From Salmonella enterica subsp. diarizonae (GTDB lineage Bacteria; Pseudomonadota; Gammaproteobacteria; Enterobacterales; Enterobacteriaceae): a stretch of DNA of 64,000 bases. Location of the stretch: contig NZ_VXJV01000004.1 in the NCBI RefSeq assembly GCF_008692785.1, positions 310,001 through 374,000 of the forward strand. Reading direction: 5' to 3'. Both the position numbers and the translations under genes were made by a program. Positions 9,411 to 19,553 of the stretch are shown one piece after another; the first letter of the stretch is position 1, and each line of letters opens with the position of its first letter. The notes below the pieces were generated by a model. It did no database searches. It was not told the DNA's origin and saw only the letters and a list, made by a program, of their open reading frames with translations.

Positions 9411-10781
9411 TTAGCGGCGCACCACTACCAGCTTCTGGTTCACAAACTCCTTAATCCCCAGATCCGACAGCTCGCGCCCGAAGCCCGAACGCTTAACGCC
9501 GCCGAACGGCAGTTCCGCTGCGGTGTCGGTCAGCCAGTTGATATAAACCATCCCGGTCTCAATCCGGGAGGCCATGCGCTTAGCGCGTTCGATATCCTGA
9601 CTAAACACCGCGCCGCCCAGGCCGTAGTGGGAATCGTTGGCGAGTTTTACCGCCTCGTCATCGTCTTTCACCACATAAATCTGCGCCACCGGGCCGAAGA
9701 ATTCTTCAAAGTACGCCGGGTTGTCACGGGTAATGTGGGTCAGAATGGTCGGCTCAAAGAAGTTGCCATTACTTTCCAGCGGCTTGCCGCCAACGTGCAG
9801 CGTCGCGCCATTTTTCACCGCTTCCTCGACCTGTCTGGTCAATGTTTCCAGCGCATCTTTCGACGACAGCGGCCCCAGTTCGGTAGAAGCGTCCATCTGA
9901 TCGCCCACCTTGACTTTGCTGAACGCCTCGGTGAACTGGCTGAGGAATTGATCGGCGATTTTCTCATGCAGGATAAAGCGCTTCGCCGCCGTACATACCT
10001 GCCCCGCATTAGTGAGCCGTGCCTGCACGCCAATTTTCACCGCTTTCTCAAGATCGGCATCGTCCAGCACGACAAACACATCGTTCCCGCCCAGTTCCAG
10101 TGTCGATTTTTTAATGTGCTTCGCCGCCTGTGCCGCCACGGCGCTCCCCGCTTTTTCAGATCCGGTCAGCGCCGCGCCCTGCACGCGCGGGTCGGCGATG
10201 ATGTTCGCCACCTGATCGGAGGAAATAAACAGGTTGGTCCATGCGCCGTCCGGCGCGCCGGCTTCGCGCACCAGATGAGCAAACGTCTCGGCGCAGTGCG
10301 GTACGATGCTGGCATGTTTCGCCAGCACCGGGTTACCAGCGGCCAGGTTCGGCGCCAGCACACGCATCAACTGATAGTACGGGAAGTTCCACGGCTCAAC
10401 GGCCATGATGACGCCAATCGGATGATGTTCTACCCACGCGTCGCCAAACTCGGTTTTATAAGGCACCGGGGCAAGAAACTGCTTCGCGTTATCCGCATAA
10501 TAGCGAGCGATCTGCGCGCACAGTTTGACTTCGCCACGGCTCTGCTCGATGAGCTTGCCCATCTCCTGGCTGGCGATTTTAGCCAGTTCTTCAACACGGC
10601 TGTCGATCAAGTCAGCCAGCTTATGCAGTACCGGCAGACGTTGGTCAATCTCTCCTTTGGACCAGTCGGAGTGGTAGAGCGCGTCAGCTTTTTGCAGCGC
10701 GGCTTCAATATCCGCGTCAGTGTGCGGGTGGTACTCTTTAATGAGCTGATTATTGGCAGGATTCACTGTCTGGTAAGCCAT
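9411..10781 (-). CDS. NAD(P)-dependent aldehyde (succinate-semialdehyde type) dehydrogenase, Sad/YneI-like
   Basis: 456 residues, a complete aldehyde dehydrogenase. Visible are the N-terminal cofactor-binding region (EPWNFPYYQ), the catalytic glutamate in LELGGND, and the nucleophilic cysteine in NAGQVCTAAKRF. Length and sequence resemble E. coli YneI/Sad (succinate semialdehyde to succinate). Transcribed alone with its own terminator. The substrate is inferred from family resemblance. The 414-codon frame antisense to it is a GC-driven shadow. Confidence 0.85.
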   Translation of the reverse strand: MAYQTVNPANNQLIKEYHPHTDADIEAALQKADALYHSDWSKGEIDQRLPVLHKLADLIDSRVEELAKIASQEMGKLIEQSRGEVKLCAQIARYYADNAKQFLAPVPYKTEFGDAWVEHHPIGVIMAVEPWNFPYYQLMRVLAPNLAAGNPVLAKHASIVPHCAETFAHLVREAGAPDGAWTNLFISSDQVANIIADPRVQGAALTGSEKAGSAVAAQAAKHIKKSTLELGGNDVFVVLDDADLEKAVKIGVQARLTNAGQVCTAAKRFILHEKIADQFLSQFTEAFSKVKVGDQMDASTELGPLSSKDALETLTRQVEEAVKNGATLHVGGKPLESNGNFFEPTILTHITRDNPAYFEEFFGPVAQIYVVKDDDEAVKLANDSHYGLGGAVFSQDIERAKRMASRIETGMVYINWLTDTAAELPFGGVKRSGFGRELSDLGIKEFVNQKLVVVRR

Positions 10782-10961
10782 ATCACATGTCTCCTTGTTA
10801 TCGTCATTAAGGCAGCCGTAAATGCCGCTCAGAACAATAAGGGTAGTAGAGATGGCTGGTGCTATCGGTAAAGTTCGGTATATTCGTGCGGTTATCAGCG
10901 ATAATTATAGAGAGCGTTGCCCGGCGCTCACCGGGCCTGCAATATTCAGACTGGAACCGCG

Positions 10962-11195
10962 TTAATGGCTAACATCCTGAAGCTCTTCAGCCGTAAGGCC
11001 GGTGAACCGCTGGACAGTCTCGTGGTCAAGTCCGTCCGCCAGCATCTGTCTGGCGATACGCAATGCGGCAACGTGCTGACCTTTTTCCAGCCCTTTTTCT
11101 AATCCTTCTGCTAATCCTTCCTCCAGACCGAGCTGTCTTCCTTGCCGTTCCCCTTTTCTGCGATCCGCTGCGCGGATCCTCTCTATCAGCGTCAT
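10962..11195 (-). CDS. Candidate intragenic short Rpn protein (C-terminal 77 aa)
   Basis: An ATG at 11195, in frame with rpn (codon 245), is preceded by AAGGAGAG with a 4-nt spacer, a stronger ribosome site than expected by chance inside a gene. It would yield the 77-residue C-terminal domain including the GLEEG repeat. In E. coli rpn genes, such short forms are translated from inside the gene and block the toxic long form (established for that family). Translation here is inferred. Confidence 0.6.
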   Translation of the reverse strand: MTLIERIRAADRRKGERQGRQLGLEEGLAEGLEKGLEKGQHVAALRIARQMLADGLDHETVQRFTGLTAEELQDVSH

Positions 11196-11927
11196 CAGTC
11201 TCTCCTTAGTGTGCGGGACATGCCCTACCACATCACGAATAAACGTGGTGAAACGAGGCGTGTGTCCGTGCTGAATCATAAGATAATTAAACAGCGCTTT
11301 AAGTTGCCTGTCATTAGCGCAACCAGTAACTAACAGCGCAGCAATCCGTTCAACCAGTCCCAGCAGGTCGCGCTGGCGGATATGTTTTTGGATGAGCTCC
11401 AGCAGCGCAATGCGGCGGTGCTGCATAATGTCATCATCCGATACCACCGTAATGTCGACCAGCGGAAAGGCAGCGGCATAGAGTCTTCTTGCCACTTCCG
11501 GGTTCGCAAACTCATCCAGCCAGCACAGCGAAAAAGGATACGGGCTATCAACACCGTGATAAAACAACATCGGCACCACCAGCGGAAGATGCTTATGCCC
11601 CGCATCCAGATGCTGCTGCATCGCCGCCATCGCATACCGCATCAGCCGGAACGCCATATGCGCATCCGGCGTGCTCTGATGTTCAATCACGACGTAGATA
11701 TAACCGTCGCCCTCGCGCGTTTTCAGCGACCAAAGCACATCGGAATAATAGGCTCGCAGATTTTTTTCAATAAAACTGCCAGGCTCCAGCTTTAGCGTCC
11801 GCAGGTCGCAAAGCTGGCGTAACGACACCGGCAGATGAATCTCCATAAAATCGCGGGCGGTTTCCGGATGGCGCAAAAAGGTTTTAAACACCGCATCATG
11901 CGGTGTTGAGGTCGTCGATTTTTTCAT
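10962..11927 (-). CDS. Rpn-family PD-(D/E)XK nuclease (long form)
   Basis: 321 residues. The N-terminal ~200 residues are the transposase_31/Rpn nuclease fold, starting [18 protein letters not shown], with the catalytic Asp in YYSDVLW and the E-x-Q of VIEHQST. The C-terminal tail carries a low-complexity repeat ([17 protein letters not shown]). Rpn proteins are DNA endonucleases that raise RecA-independent recombination and, in E. coli, act as antiphage toxins. An internal in-frame start (next entry) resembles the intragenic antitoxin described for that family. Confidence 0.88.
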   Translation of the reverse strand: MKKSTTSTPHDAVFKTFLRHPETARDFMEIHLPVSLRQLCDLRTLKLEPGSFIEKNLRAYYSDVLWSLKTREGDGYIYVVIEHQSTPDAHMAFRLMRYAMAAMQQHLDAGHKHLPLVVPMLFYHGVDSPYPFSLCWLDEFANPEVARRLYAAAFPLVDITVVSDDDIMQHRRIALLELIQKHIRQRDLLGLVERIAALLVTGCANDRQLKALFNYLMIQHGHTPRFTTFIRDVVGHVPHTKERLMTLIERIRAADRRKGERQGRQLGLEEGLAEGLEKGLEKGQHVAALRIARQMLADGLDHETVQRFTGLTAEELQDVSH

Positions 11928-12406
11928 GGCGCTCCGTCACCCCAAACCAGGATGCTGCGACTCTACCTCCTGAAAATGCCTTTCTCATCCGTACCTTTTC
12001 AGTATTACGAGGCGCGACGGAAGATAAATCCTGTTATCTGTAATGCACATGCATTTTCGGAACTGAACACGCAAAACGCCAGCCTGCGCGCCCTTCCTTT
12101 ATCTTTATTAACCAGGCAAACTCTTTTGATTAACATCAAAATTTAATTACACTTAATGTGTATATTTTCCGTGCAACGTAAATTTCCCGAGGTGTGATGT
12201 GCTGATTGTTATCTGTAATCGCCACACGTTCTGACGAGATTCAGAACGCGTCTCTTCCTGTCTGTGTTTTCACCGGCAGCGTTTTTGATTACATGAAATT
12301 CAGTACATCCGCAGCCGCTGTTTCCATCGCCTGCCTGACGTCACGATGACGGTATTGAGTTTCGCTGTTCCCATCATGGGGTTCTCCGACATGGAGCGCA
12401 TTTTTT
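11928..12406. other. Intergenic region between rpn and mdtM; no gene seen
   Basis: 479 bp between divergent genes. It is AT-richer around 12100-12180 (ACATTAATGTGTAT-like runs), probably holding both promoters. Short ORFs here lack ribosome sites and family features. No clear operator recognised. Confidence 0.4.
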
Positions 12407-13648
12407 ATGCAACGGATTCTTCAGTTTTTCTCACAACGTGCCACAACGTTATTTTTCCCGATGGCGCTGATTTTGTACGATTTTGCCGCCTATCTGACGA
12501 CGGATCTGATTCAGCCTGGCATTATTAACGTCGTGCGCGATTTTAATGCCGACGTCAGTCTTGCACCGGCCTCGGTAAGTCTCTATCTGGCGGGCGGAAT
12601 GGCGTTACAATGGCTTCTGGGGCCGCTATCTGACCGGATTGGCCGCCGACCAGTGCTGCTAGCAGGCGCGTTAATTTTTACTCTCGCCTGCGCGGCAACA
12701 CTGTTGACGACCTCAATGACGCAGTTTCTGGTTGCCCGTTTTGTGCAGGGCACCAGCATTTGCTTTATCGCAACGGTCGGCTACGTCACGGTACAGGAGG
12801 CCTTCGGTCAAACCAAAGCCATTAAGTTGATGGCGATTATTACCTCCATTGTGCTGGTCGCTCCGGTTATCGGCCCGCTCTCCGGCGCCGCGCTGATGCA
12901 CTTCGTTCACTGGAAGGTGCTGTTCGGTATTATTGCGGTGATGGGACTGCTGGCGTTGTGCGGCCTGCTGCTGGCGATGCCGGAAACGGTCCAACGCGGC
13001 GCGGTGCCGTTCAGCGCGGTGAGCGTATTGCGCGATTTTCGTAATGTGTTTCGCAACCCGATTTTTCTCACCGGGGCAGCGACGCTGTCGTTGAGCTACA
13101 TCCCGATGATGAGCTGGGTGGCGGTGTCGCCGGTGATCCTGATCGATGCCGGTGGGATGAGTACTTCCCAATACGCCTGGGCGCAGGTGCCCGTATTCGG
13201 CGCGGTGATCGTGGCCAATATGATCGTTGTGCGCCTGGTGAAAGATCCGACCCGACCGCGTTTTATCTGGCGCGCCGTACCAATCCAGTTAAGCGGGCTG
13301 GCGACATTAATCCTCGGTAATCTTCTTCTGCCACACGTCTGGCTTTGGTCTGTGCTGGGCACCAGCCTGTACGCGTTCGGCATTGGAATGATTTTCCCGA
13401 CGCTGTTCCGCTTCACGCTTTTCTCCAACAACTTGCCAAAAGGTACGGTTTCGGCCTCGCTGAACATGGTGATTCTGACGGTGATGGCGGTGTCGGTCGA
13501 AGTCGGTCGCTGGCTGTGGTTTCACGGCGGGAGGCTGCCGTTTCACCTGCTGGCAGCGGTGGCTGGGGTGATTGTGGTCTTCACCCTGGCGACATTATTA
13601 CAGCGCGTGCGCCAGCATGAGACGGCAGAACTGGCCGCTGAGAAGTAA
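12407..13648 (+). CDS. mdtM: MdtM (YjiO), DHA1-family multidrug/proton antiporter
   Basis: 413 residues with about 12 membrane helices and the MFS motif between helices 2 and 3 ([17 protein letters not shown], residues ~73-89); the motif C-like [15 protein letters not shown] occurs in helix 5, typical of antiporters. Similar to E. coli MdtM, which exports chloramphenicol, quaternary amines and bile salts and supports alkaline pH tolerance. Located beside yjiN as in E. coli. Monocistronic. Confidence 0.9.
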   Translation: MQRILQFFSQRATTLFFPMALILYDFAAYLTTDLIQPGIINVVRDFNADVSLAPASVSLYLAGGMALQWLLGPLSDRIGRRPVLLAGALIFTLACAATLLTTSMTQFLVARFVQGTSICFIATVGYVTVQEAFGQTKAIKLMAIITSIVLVAPVIGPLSGAALMHFVHWKVLFGIIAVMGLLALCGLLLAMPETVQRGAVPFSAVSVLRDFRNVFRNPIFLTGAATLSLSYIPMMSWVAVSPVILIDAGGMSTSQYAWAQVPVFGAVIVANMIVVRLVKDPTRPRFIWRAVPIQLSGLATLILGNLLLPHVWLWSVLGTSLYAFGIGMIFPTLFRFTLFSNNLPKGTVSASLNMVILTVMAVSVEVGRWLWFHGGRLPFHLLAAVAGVIVVFTLATLLQRVRQHETAELAAEK

Positions 13649-13652
13649 ATAC

Positions 13653-13680
13653 TGTGCCGGATAGAGGCTTATCCGGCACA
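13653..13680. repeat. REP-like inverted repeat after mdtM
   Basis: TGTGCCGGATA-GAGGCT-TATCCGGCACA is a perfect 11-bp inverted repeat with REP core sequence, 5 bp past the mdtM stop. It could act as a 3' stabiliser or weak terminator. Confidence 0.7.
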
Positions 13681-13734
13681 GGATAATCTGATGTTTTTTG
13701 CACGTTCCTGCCGTCTGGCTCTATCCTTAACCCT

Positions 13735-15006
13735 ATGAATAAAATCGCCGAACTCAAACGAGCCAAACGCCTGGCGCTCTCATTGTTGCTGATAGCCGCC
13801 GCGACGTTTGTAACCACGCTTTTCCTGCCGCCCAGTTTTTGGGTGCTGGGCGTAAAAGCTATTGCCGAAGCGGCGATGGTTGGCGCGCTGGCGGACTGGT
13901 TTGCCGTGGTGGCGCTGTTTCGCCGCATTCCCATTCCGTTTATTTCACGACATACGGCGATTATTCCCCGTAACAAAGACCGAATCGGCGAAAATCTTGG
14001 GCAATTTGTGCAGGAGAAGTTCCTTGATACGCAGTCGCTGATCGCACTGATCCGCCGCCATGAACCCGCGCTGCTTATCGGAAACTGGTTCAGCCAGCCG
14101 GACAACGCCAGCCGGGTCGGGCAGCATCTGCTGCAAATTATGAGCGGCTTTCTGGAACTGACCGATGACGCCCGTATTCAGCGGCTACTCAAGCGAGCGG
14201 TACATAAGGCGATTGATAAAGTGGATCTTTCCGGCACCAGCGCCCTGATGCTGGAAAGCATGACCAAAAACGATCGCCACCAGGTGTTGCTCGATACGCT
14301 GATCGCCCAGCTTATCGCCCTGTTACAGCGTGACAGCTCCCGGACATTTATCGCCAGGCAGATTGTACGTTGGCTGGAAACCGAGCATCCGTTAAAAGCG
14401 AAGATCCTGCCGACCGAGTGGCTGGGAGAACACAGCGCTGAACTGGTCTCCGACGCGGTAAATTCTCTGCTGGATGATATCAGCCACGATCGCGCGCATC
14501 AGATTCGTCATGCTTTCGATCGCGCGACGTATAAGCTGATCGATAAACTTAAACATGATCCGGAAATGGCTGCACGGGCAGAAAACATTAAAAGTTACCT
14601 GAAGGAAGATGAGGCGTTTAACCGTTATCTCGGCGAGATCTGGGCGGATCTGCGCCAGTGGTTAAAGACAGATATCAACGCCGAAGACTCGAAAGTGAAG
14701 CAGCGCATCGCTCATGCCGGACAATGGTTTGGCGAGACGCTGATCGCCGACGATGCGTTACGCGCCTCACTTAACGGTCATCTGGAACAGGCCGCGCACC
14801 GGGTCGCGCCGGAATTCGCCGCCTTCCTGACGCGCCACATCAGCGATACCGTAAAAGGCTGGGATGCGCGCGATATGTCGCAGCAGATTGAGCTTAATAT
14901 CGGTAAAGATTTGCAGTTTATCCGCGTGAACGGCACGCTGGTCGGCGGCGCTATCGGTCTGGTGTTATATTTACTGTCGCAACTACCCACACTGCTCAGT
15001 ATTTAA
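13735..15006 (+). CDS. yjiN: YjiN, DUF445 membrane-anchored protein
   Basis: 423 residues. Two hydrophobic segments near the N-terminus (~15-38, ~42-62) are followed by a long helical soluble region and a C-terminal hydrophobic stretch ([16 protein letters not shown]). The signature [23 protein letters not shown] is the DUF445 family hallmark. Function unknown; in E. coli it lies in the same position next to mdtM. No regulatory signal identified. Confidence 0.88.
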   Translation: MNKIAELKRAKRLALSLLLIAAATFVTTLFLPPSFWVLGVKAIAEAAMVGALADWFAVVALFRRIPIPFISRHTAIIPRNKDRIGENLGQFVQEKFLDTQSLIALIRRHEPALLIGNWFSQPDNASRVGQHLLQIMSGFLELTDDARIQRLLKRAVHKAIDKVDLSGTSALMLESMTKNDRHQVLLDTLIAQLIALLQRDSSRTFIARQIVRWLETEHPLKAKILPTEWLGEHSAELVSDAVNSLLDDISHDRAHQIRHAFDRATYKLIDKLKHDPEMAARAENIKSYLKEDEAFNRYLGEIWADLRQWLKTDINAEDSKVKQRIAHAGQWFGETLIADDALRASLNGHLEQAAHRVAPEFAAFLTRHISDTVKGWDARDMSQQIELNIGKDLQFIRVNGTLVGGAIGLVLYLLSQLPTLLSI

Positions 15007-15225
15007 AAAGGGAAAGGCGCAGTTCTCGCTCAAATTAACCGCCAAATCCCGCACGCGAGAGGTATTAAGTTAATGCCATTTCCCACCGATACCCCTCTTC
15101 TCAATCCGTTATTCGCCTGCGCTTCACTTTCTTTTCTTGCAAATTTAAAACATTAATTTTACTTTTTATTATCATTTGCAACAACAATCCGGCATTCCTG
15201 CCTTACTTTAGCAAAGAGAAAAACC

Positions 15226-16410
15226 ATGGTTCATGCTCAGAGCGCTTCACCTCGCCATCCCATTTTTACGGCGCTTTTCGGTATGATGGTATTGACGCTG
15301 GGGATGGGAATTGGCCGCTTTCTGTATACCCCCATGCTGCCGGTAATGCTGGCGGAAAAACAGCTAACGTTTACCGAACTCTCCTGGATTGCCAGCGCCA
15401 ATTATGCAGGGTACCTGGCGGGAAGCTTACTGTTTTCCTTTGGCCTTTTTCATCTCCCCTCTCGTCTACGCCCTATGCTGCTGGCTTCGGCGGTCGCCAC
15501 CGGTATTCTTATTCTGTCTATGGCGATATTTACTCAGCCCGCGGTCGTCATGTTGGTGCGCTTCCTGGCAGGCGTCGCGAGTGCGGGAATGATGATTTTT
15601 GGATCAATGATTGTGTTGCATCATACCCGCCATCCGTTTGTTATCGCCGCGCTCTTTTCCGGCGTCGGGGCCGGGATTGCACTAGGCAACGAATATGTCA
15701 TTGGCGGTTTACGTTATGCGCTTTCGGCCCATTCGCTATGGCTGGGGGCCGGGGCGCTCGCCGGTATATTGCTGTTAATCGTGGCGATGTTGATTCCGCC
15801 CCGCGCTCATGCACTGCCGCCTGCGCCCTTAGCAAGAATCGAAAATCAGCCTATGCCCTGGTGGCAACTGGCGCTGTTGTACGGTTTCGCCGGATTCGGC
15901 TACATCATCGTTGCTACCTATTTGCCGCTGATGGCGAAAAGCGCGGGCTCTCCGCTGCTCACGGCGCACCTTTGGTCGTTAGTCGGCCTGGCGATCATTC
16001 CCGGCTGCTTCGGCTGGCTGTGGGCAGCAAAACATTGGGGCGTCCTGCCATGCCTGACCGCGAATCTGTTGATCCAGAGCGCCTGCGTGCTGCTATCTCT
16101 CGCCAGCGACTCGTTGTTGCTGTTAATACTGAGCAGTATTGGTTTTGGCGCCACGTTTATGGGCACAACCTCGCTGGTGATGCCGCTTGCCAGACAGCTC
16201 AGCGCGCCGGGTAATATTAATTTGTTAGGCCTGGTTACGCTAACGTATGGCATTGGGCAAATTCTCGGTCCACTAGCCGCCAGCCTGTCAGGCAATGGCG
16301 CGTCGGCAATTATCAACGCCACGCTTTGCGGCGCCGCGGCGCTCTTTTTTGCTGCGCTGATCAGCGCCGCGCAGCAGATAAAACAAAAACGGATTGTGAT
16401 ACGTGAATAA
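15226..16410 (+). CDS. yjiJ: YjiJ, YbfB/YjiJ-family MFS transporter
   Basis: 394 residues with about 12 hydrophobic helices. The N-terminus ([20 protein letters not shown]) is the family signature of YbfB/YjiJ carriers, a small-molecule MFS group of unknown substrate. Preceded by AAAGAGAAAAACC as ribosome site. Lies in the E. coli order between yjiN and yjiH. Confidence 0.87.
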   Translation: MVHAQSASPRHPIFTALFGMMVLTLGMGIGRFLYTPMLPVMLAEKQLTFTELSWIASANYAGYLAGSLLFSFGLFHLPSRLRPMLLASAVATGILILSMAIFTQPAVVMLVRFLAGVASAGMMIFGSMIVLHHTRHPFVIAALFSGVGAGIALGNEYVIGGLRYALSAHSLWLGAGALAGILLLIVAMLIPPRAHALPPAPLARIENQPMPWWQLALLYGFAGFGYIIVATYLPLMAKSAGSPLLTAHLWSLVGLAIIPGCFGWLWAAKHWGVLPCLTANLLIQSACVLLSLASDSLLLLILSSIGFGATFMGTTSLVMPLARQLSAPGNINLLGLVTLTYGIGQILGPLAASLSGNGASAIINATLCGAAALFFAALISAAQQIKQKRIVIRE

Positions 16411-17118
16411 GCGGTTTATTAAACTCGCGCTATCAGCAACGGGCTATATCTTTAACGCTATTCGCAGCGCGATACGGTTCTGTTTTTAATAGCAAATCCT
16501 CAACACGTTATTTCATGTTAAAGATGGCACTAAAAACCATAATTATTTCATGGTTTTTAGTGCCATCAATTTGAATATTGTTTTATATATCTCATTTTGC
16601 ACATTTTCACTCATTCTTAAATCATCACTGTCATCAATAAATTACCTGATGAAACTAGTTCGATTATTCGCTTTTTTTATTACCTTCCCGTATGATTTTT
16701 GGGGCGCACACTGGCCAATTAGCGGCCATTGACTGGTCGTCCAATATGGCGTCAGGCGTGAAAAATCTGAGTAAAAAGGTAAAATTGCGGTTAAAAAAGC
16801 CTATTTTTTAGCAACGATAATTAAGTGACGTAAAATTGACTAACGTCAAATTTATTCTCCTTTTTCCTGCCCCCTGATCTGGCCTGCATCAACATCTGTT
16901 TCTTTTGCTTTTTTACCTCGCGTTATACCGTCCACGACTCCCTCGCGCCTACGGCAGTGGCGAGGATGGTGATTTTCTGCGCTGTTATGCAAGAAACGCA
17001 TAGCACGATACATACTTGCATTTTGCCCTTACCCTCATGACTGATAAGGTCTTTCTGTTTCGGGCTTTTTGGCCTGTGGCAACAACCAACACATCATCAA
17101 AAAAATTCGGGGATCGCT
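16411..17118. other. 708-bp intergenic region upstream of yjiH
   Basis: It contains a perfect 18-bp inverted repeat (separate entry) and then AT-rich DNA leading to the yjiH-yjiG-iadA promoter. A 60-codon ORF at 16550 lacks a ribosome site and overlaps the repeat, so I do not call it. In E. coli this gap carries kptA, which is absent here. Confidence 0.5.
16523..16567. repeat. Perfect 18-bp inverted repeat
   Basis: GATGGCACTAAAAACCAT and ATGGTTTTTAGTGCCATC pair perfectly around a 9-nt loop (AATTATTTC). No T tract follows on either strand, so it is not a classic terminator. It could be a small RNA hairpin, a protein site or a mobile-element end. Confidence 0.8.
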
Positions 17119-17790
17119 ATGGCGCAACAAGTGGACGGGGCGGCCATGCCGCTTGATACAGAAAAAGTCGGGATAAAGGGATATCTGGCGTTTTTTCTCA
17201 CTATCATTTTCTTTTCCGGCGTGTTTTCCGGAAGCGACGGCTGGTGGCGCGTTTTTGATTTTACCGTACTCAACGGGTCATTCGGTCATGTGACCGGTGC
17301 GCAGACCTTTCGCGGCGCGGGCGGAACGGGCGCAAAAGACGGCTTCCTTTTTGCGCTGGAACTGGCGCCGTCGGTCATCCTTTCTCTGGGTATCATCGCA
17401 ATTACGGATGGACTGGGTGGTTTGCGGGCGGCACAGCAACTGATGACGCCCATCCTGAGACCGTTGCTTGGCATTCCCGGCATTTGCTCGCTGGCGCTGA
17501 TCGCTAACCTGCAAAATACCGACGCGGCGGCGGGTATGACCAAAGAGCTGGCGCAGGAAGGCGAAATCACCGAACGCGATAAAGTGATTTTTGCCGCCTG
17601 GCAAACCAGCGGCAGCGCGATTATCACCAACTATTTCTCCTCCGGCGTTGCGGTATTCGCCTTTCTGGGAACGTCAGTCATCATTCCGCTGGTGGTCATT
17701 CTGCTATTCAAATTTATCGGCGCAAACCTTTTGCGCATCTGGATTAACATCGAAGAACGCCGTCACCCTGCGCAAGGAGCCCAATCATGA
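17119..17790 (+). CDS. yjiH: YjiH, nucleoside-recognition (Gate) domain membrane protein
   Basis: 223 residues, hydrophobic, with the Gate-domain pattern of paired helices (SLALIANLQNTDAAAGMTKE). The stop overlaps the ATG of yjiG, so the two are translationally coupled and likely form a two-part carrier. Followed by isoaspartyl dipeptidase iadA in the same operon, suggesting transport of a dipeptide or amino acid; the substrate is not established. Confidence 0.87.
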   Translation: MAQQVDGAAMPLDTEKVGIKGYLAFFLTIIFFSGVFSGSDGWWRVFDFTVLNGSFGHVTGAQTFRGAGGTGAKDGFLFALELAPSVILSLGIIAITDGLGGLRAAQQLMTPILRPLLGIPGICSLALIANLQNTDAAAGMTKELAQEGEITERDKVIFAAWQTSGSAIITNYFSSGVAVFAFLGTSVIIPLVVILLFKFIGANLLRIWINIEERRHPAQGAQS

Positions 17791-18248
17791 CGACTCAGGT
17801 ACGTAAAAATGTCATGGATATGTTTATCGATGGCGCACGTCGCGGTTTTACCATCGCCACGACCAACCTGTTACCCAATGTGGTCATGGCGTTTGTCATT
17901 ATTCAGGCGCTGAAAATTACCGGTCTGCTCGACTGGGTAGGCCATATCTGCCAGCCCGTGATGGCGCTGTGGGGGCTTCCTGGCGAAGCGGCTACAGTGC
18001 TTCTGGCTTCGCTGATGAGTATGGGCGGCGCCGTTGGCGTGGCTGCCAGTCTGGCTACCGCCGGCGCGCTGAGCGGCCACGATGTTACTGTGCTGCTGCC
18101 GGCCATTTACCTGATGGGAAACCCGGTACAGAATGTCGGTCGCTGCCTCGGTACTGCCGAAGTCAACGCTAAATATTACCCGCATATTATCGCAGTCTGC
18201 GCCATCAATGCGCTGCTGTCGATCTGGGTCATGCAGCTTATTGTTTGA
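17787..18248 (+). CDS. yjiG: YjiG, Gate-domain inner-membrane protein (SpmB-like)
   Basis: 153 residues with about four hydrophobic segments; similar to the SpmB half of Gate-domain pairs. It overlaps yjiH by 4 bp (ATGA) and ends 14 bp before iadA, so all three are one operon. The motif MGNPVQNVGRCLGTAEV in the last third is typical of the family. Transport role inferred. Confidence 0.87.
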   Translation: MTTQVRKNVMDMFIDGARRGFTIATTNLLPNVVMAFVIIQALKITGLLDWVGHICQPVMALWGLPGEAATVLLASLMSMGGAVGVAASLATAGALSGHDVTVLLPAIYLMGNPVQNVGRCLGTAEVNAKYYPHIIAVCAINALLSIWVMQLIV

Positions 18249-18262
18249 GTCAAGGAGTTATC

Positions 18263-19435
18263 ATGTCTGATTTATCCGCCGCGGAGTTTACCTTGTTACA
18301 GGGGGCGCACCTGTTTGCGCCAGAAGACCGGGGCATCTGCGATGTCCTGCTCGCGAATGGCAAAATTATTGCCGTCGGCGCTGACATCCCCGGCGATATC
18401 GTACCGGACTGTACGGTGATTAACCTTAGCGGTCGTATGCTGTGCCCGGGCTTTATCGACCAACACGTTCATCTGATCGGCGGCGGCGGCGAAGCGGGGC
18501 CGACGACTCGGACGCCGGAAGTATCCCTGAGCCGCCTGACAGAAGCCGGGATAACAACGGTTATCGGCCTGCTTGGCACCGATTCCGTCAGCCGCCATCC
18601 CACTTCGCTGTTAGCCAAAACGCGAGCGTTAAATGAGGAAGGGATCACCGCCTGGATGCTCACGGGCGCATATCATGTTCCATCGCCAACCATTACCGGC
18701 TCGGTAGAAAAAGACGTCGCGCTGATCGATCGCGTCATCGGCGTGAAATGCGCGGTCTCCGACCACCGTTCCGCCGCGCCTGGCGGTAATCAACTCGCCA
18801 GCATGGCCGCTGAATCACGCGTTGGCGGCCTGCTTGGCGGCAAACCCGGTGTCAGCGTTTTTCATATGGGCAGCAGCAAAAAAGGGTTACAGCCGCTGTA
18901 TGACATCCTGGAAAACAGCGACGTGCCGATTGGTAAATTGCTGCCTACCCACGTCAACCGTAGCGAATCTCTTTTTGAGCAGGCGCTGGCGTTCGCGCTT
19001 AAAGGCGGCGTGATCGACATAACCACCAGTATTCCGGATCCCGTCGCGCCGGCGGATGGCATTGCCAGAGCGGTAAAAGCTGGCATCCCGCTTTCCCGGG
19101 TGACGCTCAGTTCAGACGGCAATGGCAGCCAGCCGCTGTTTGACGCTGCCGGGAATCTGACGGGCATCGGCGTCGCGGGCTTCGAAAGTTTGTTGGAGAC
19201 GTTGCAGACGCTGGTTAACCACTACGGATTCAGCCTGACCGATGCGCTGCGCCCGCTGACGACCAGCGTAGCCGCCTTCCTCAGTCTGGACGGCAAAGGC
19301 GAGATTCGTCCCGGTAACGATGCGGATCTGCTCGTCTTCAGCGCAGATTTACGCATTGAGCAGGTGTATGCGCGCGGCAAACGCATGGTCAATGAGGGGA
19401 AAGCCTGCGTGAAAGGTACCTTTGAACCAGCGTAA
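18263..19435 (+). CDS. iadA: IadA, isoaspartyl dipeptidase
   Basis: 390 residues from ATG 18263, with AAGGAG 6 bp upstream; an ATG 18 bp earlier overlaps yjiG and is less likely. An amidohydrolase-fold zinc enzyme: metal ligands His68 and His70 in DQHVH, the bridging lysine in GVKCA (~162), and a later DGN motif (SSDGNGSQP). It cleaves beta-aspartyl dipeptides arising from protein repair and turnover. Near-identical to E. coli IadA. Co-transcribed with yjiH and yjiG. Confidence 0.95.
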   Translation: MSDLSAAEFTLLQGAHLFAPEDRGICDVLLANGKIIAVGADIPGDIVPDCTVINLSGRMLCPGFIDQHVHLIGGGGEAGPTTRTPEVSLSRLTEAGITTVIGLLGTDSVSRHPTSLLAKTRALNEEGITAWMLTGAYHVPSPTITGSVEKDVALIDRVIGVKCAVSDHRSAAPGGNQLASMAAESRVGGLLGGKPGVSVFHMGSSKKGLQPLYDILENSDVPIGKLLPTHVNRSESLFEQALAFALKGGVIDITTSIPDPVAPADGIARAVKAGIPLSRVTLSSDGNGSQPLFDAAGNLTGIGVAGFESLLETLQTLVNHYGFSLTDALRPLTTSVAAFLSLDGKGEIRPGNDADLLVFSADLRIEQVYARGKRMVNEGKACVKGTFEPA

Positions 19436-19553
19436 TTCCCGCTAGTTTCAGGCTGCCCCGTCACGGCATTCTGAAAGAGGACGGGATAAGCGGTTGTCAG
19501 CCGCCCGAATGGACGTAGAATGCCCCTTCGGGCGACTGACAGGATAACGGTAA

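Noticed and set aside
9627-10871. 414-codon ORF antisense to the aldehyde dehydrogenase
   Set aside because: Shadow of a GC-rich gene; His/Arg/Leu-rich, no family features, no ribosome site, and the opposite strand is a clearly functional enzyme.
12713-13171. 152-codon minus ORF within mdtM
   Set aside because: Arg/His/Gln-rich shadow opposite membrane helices.
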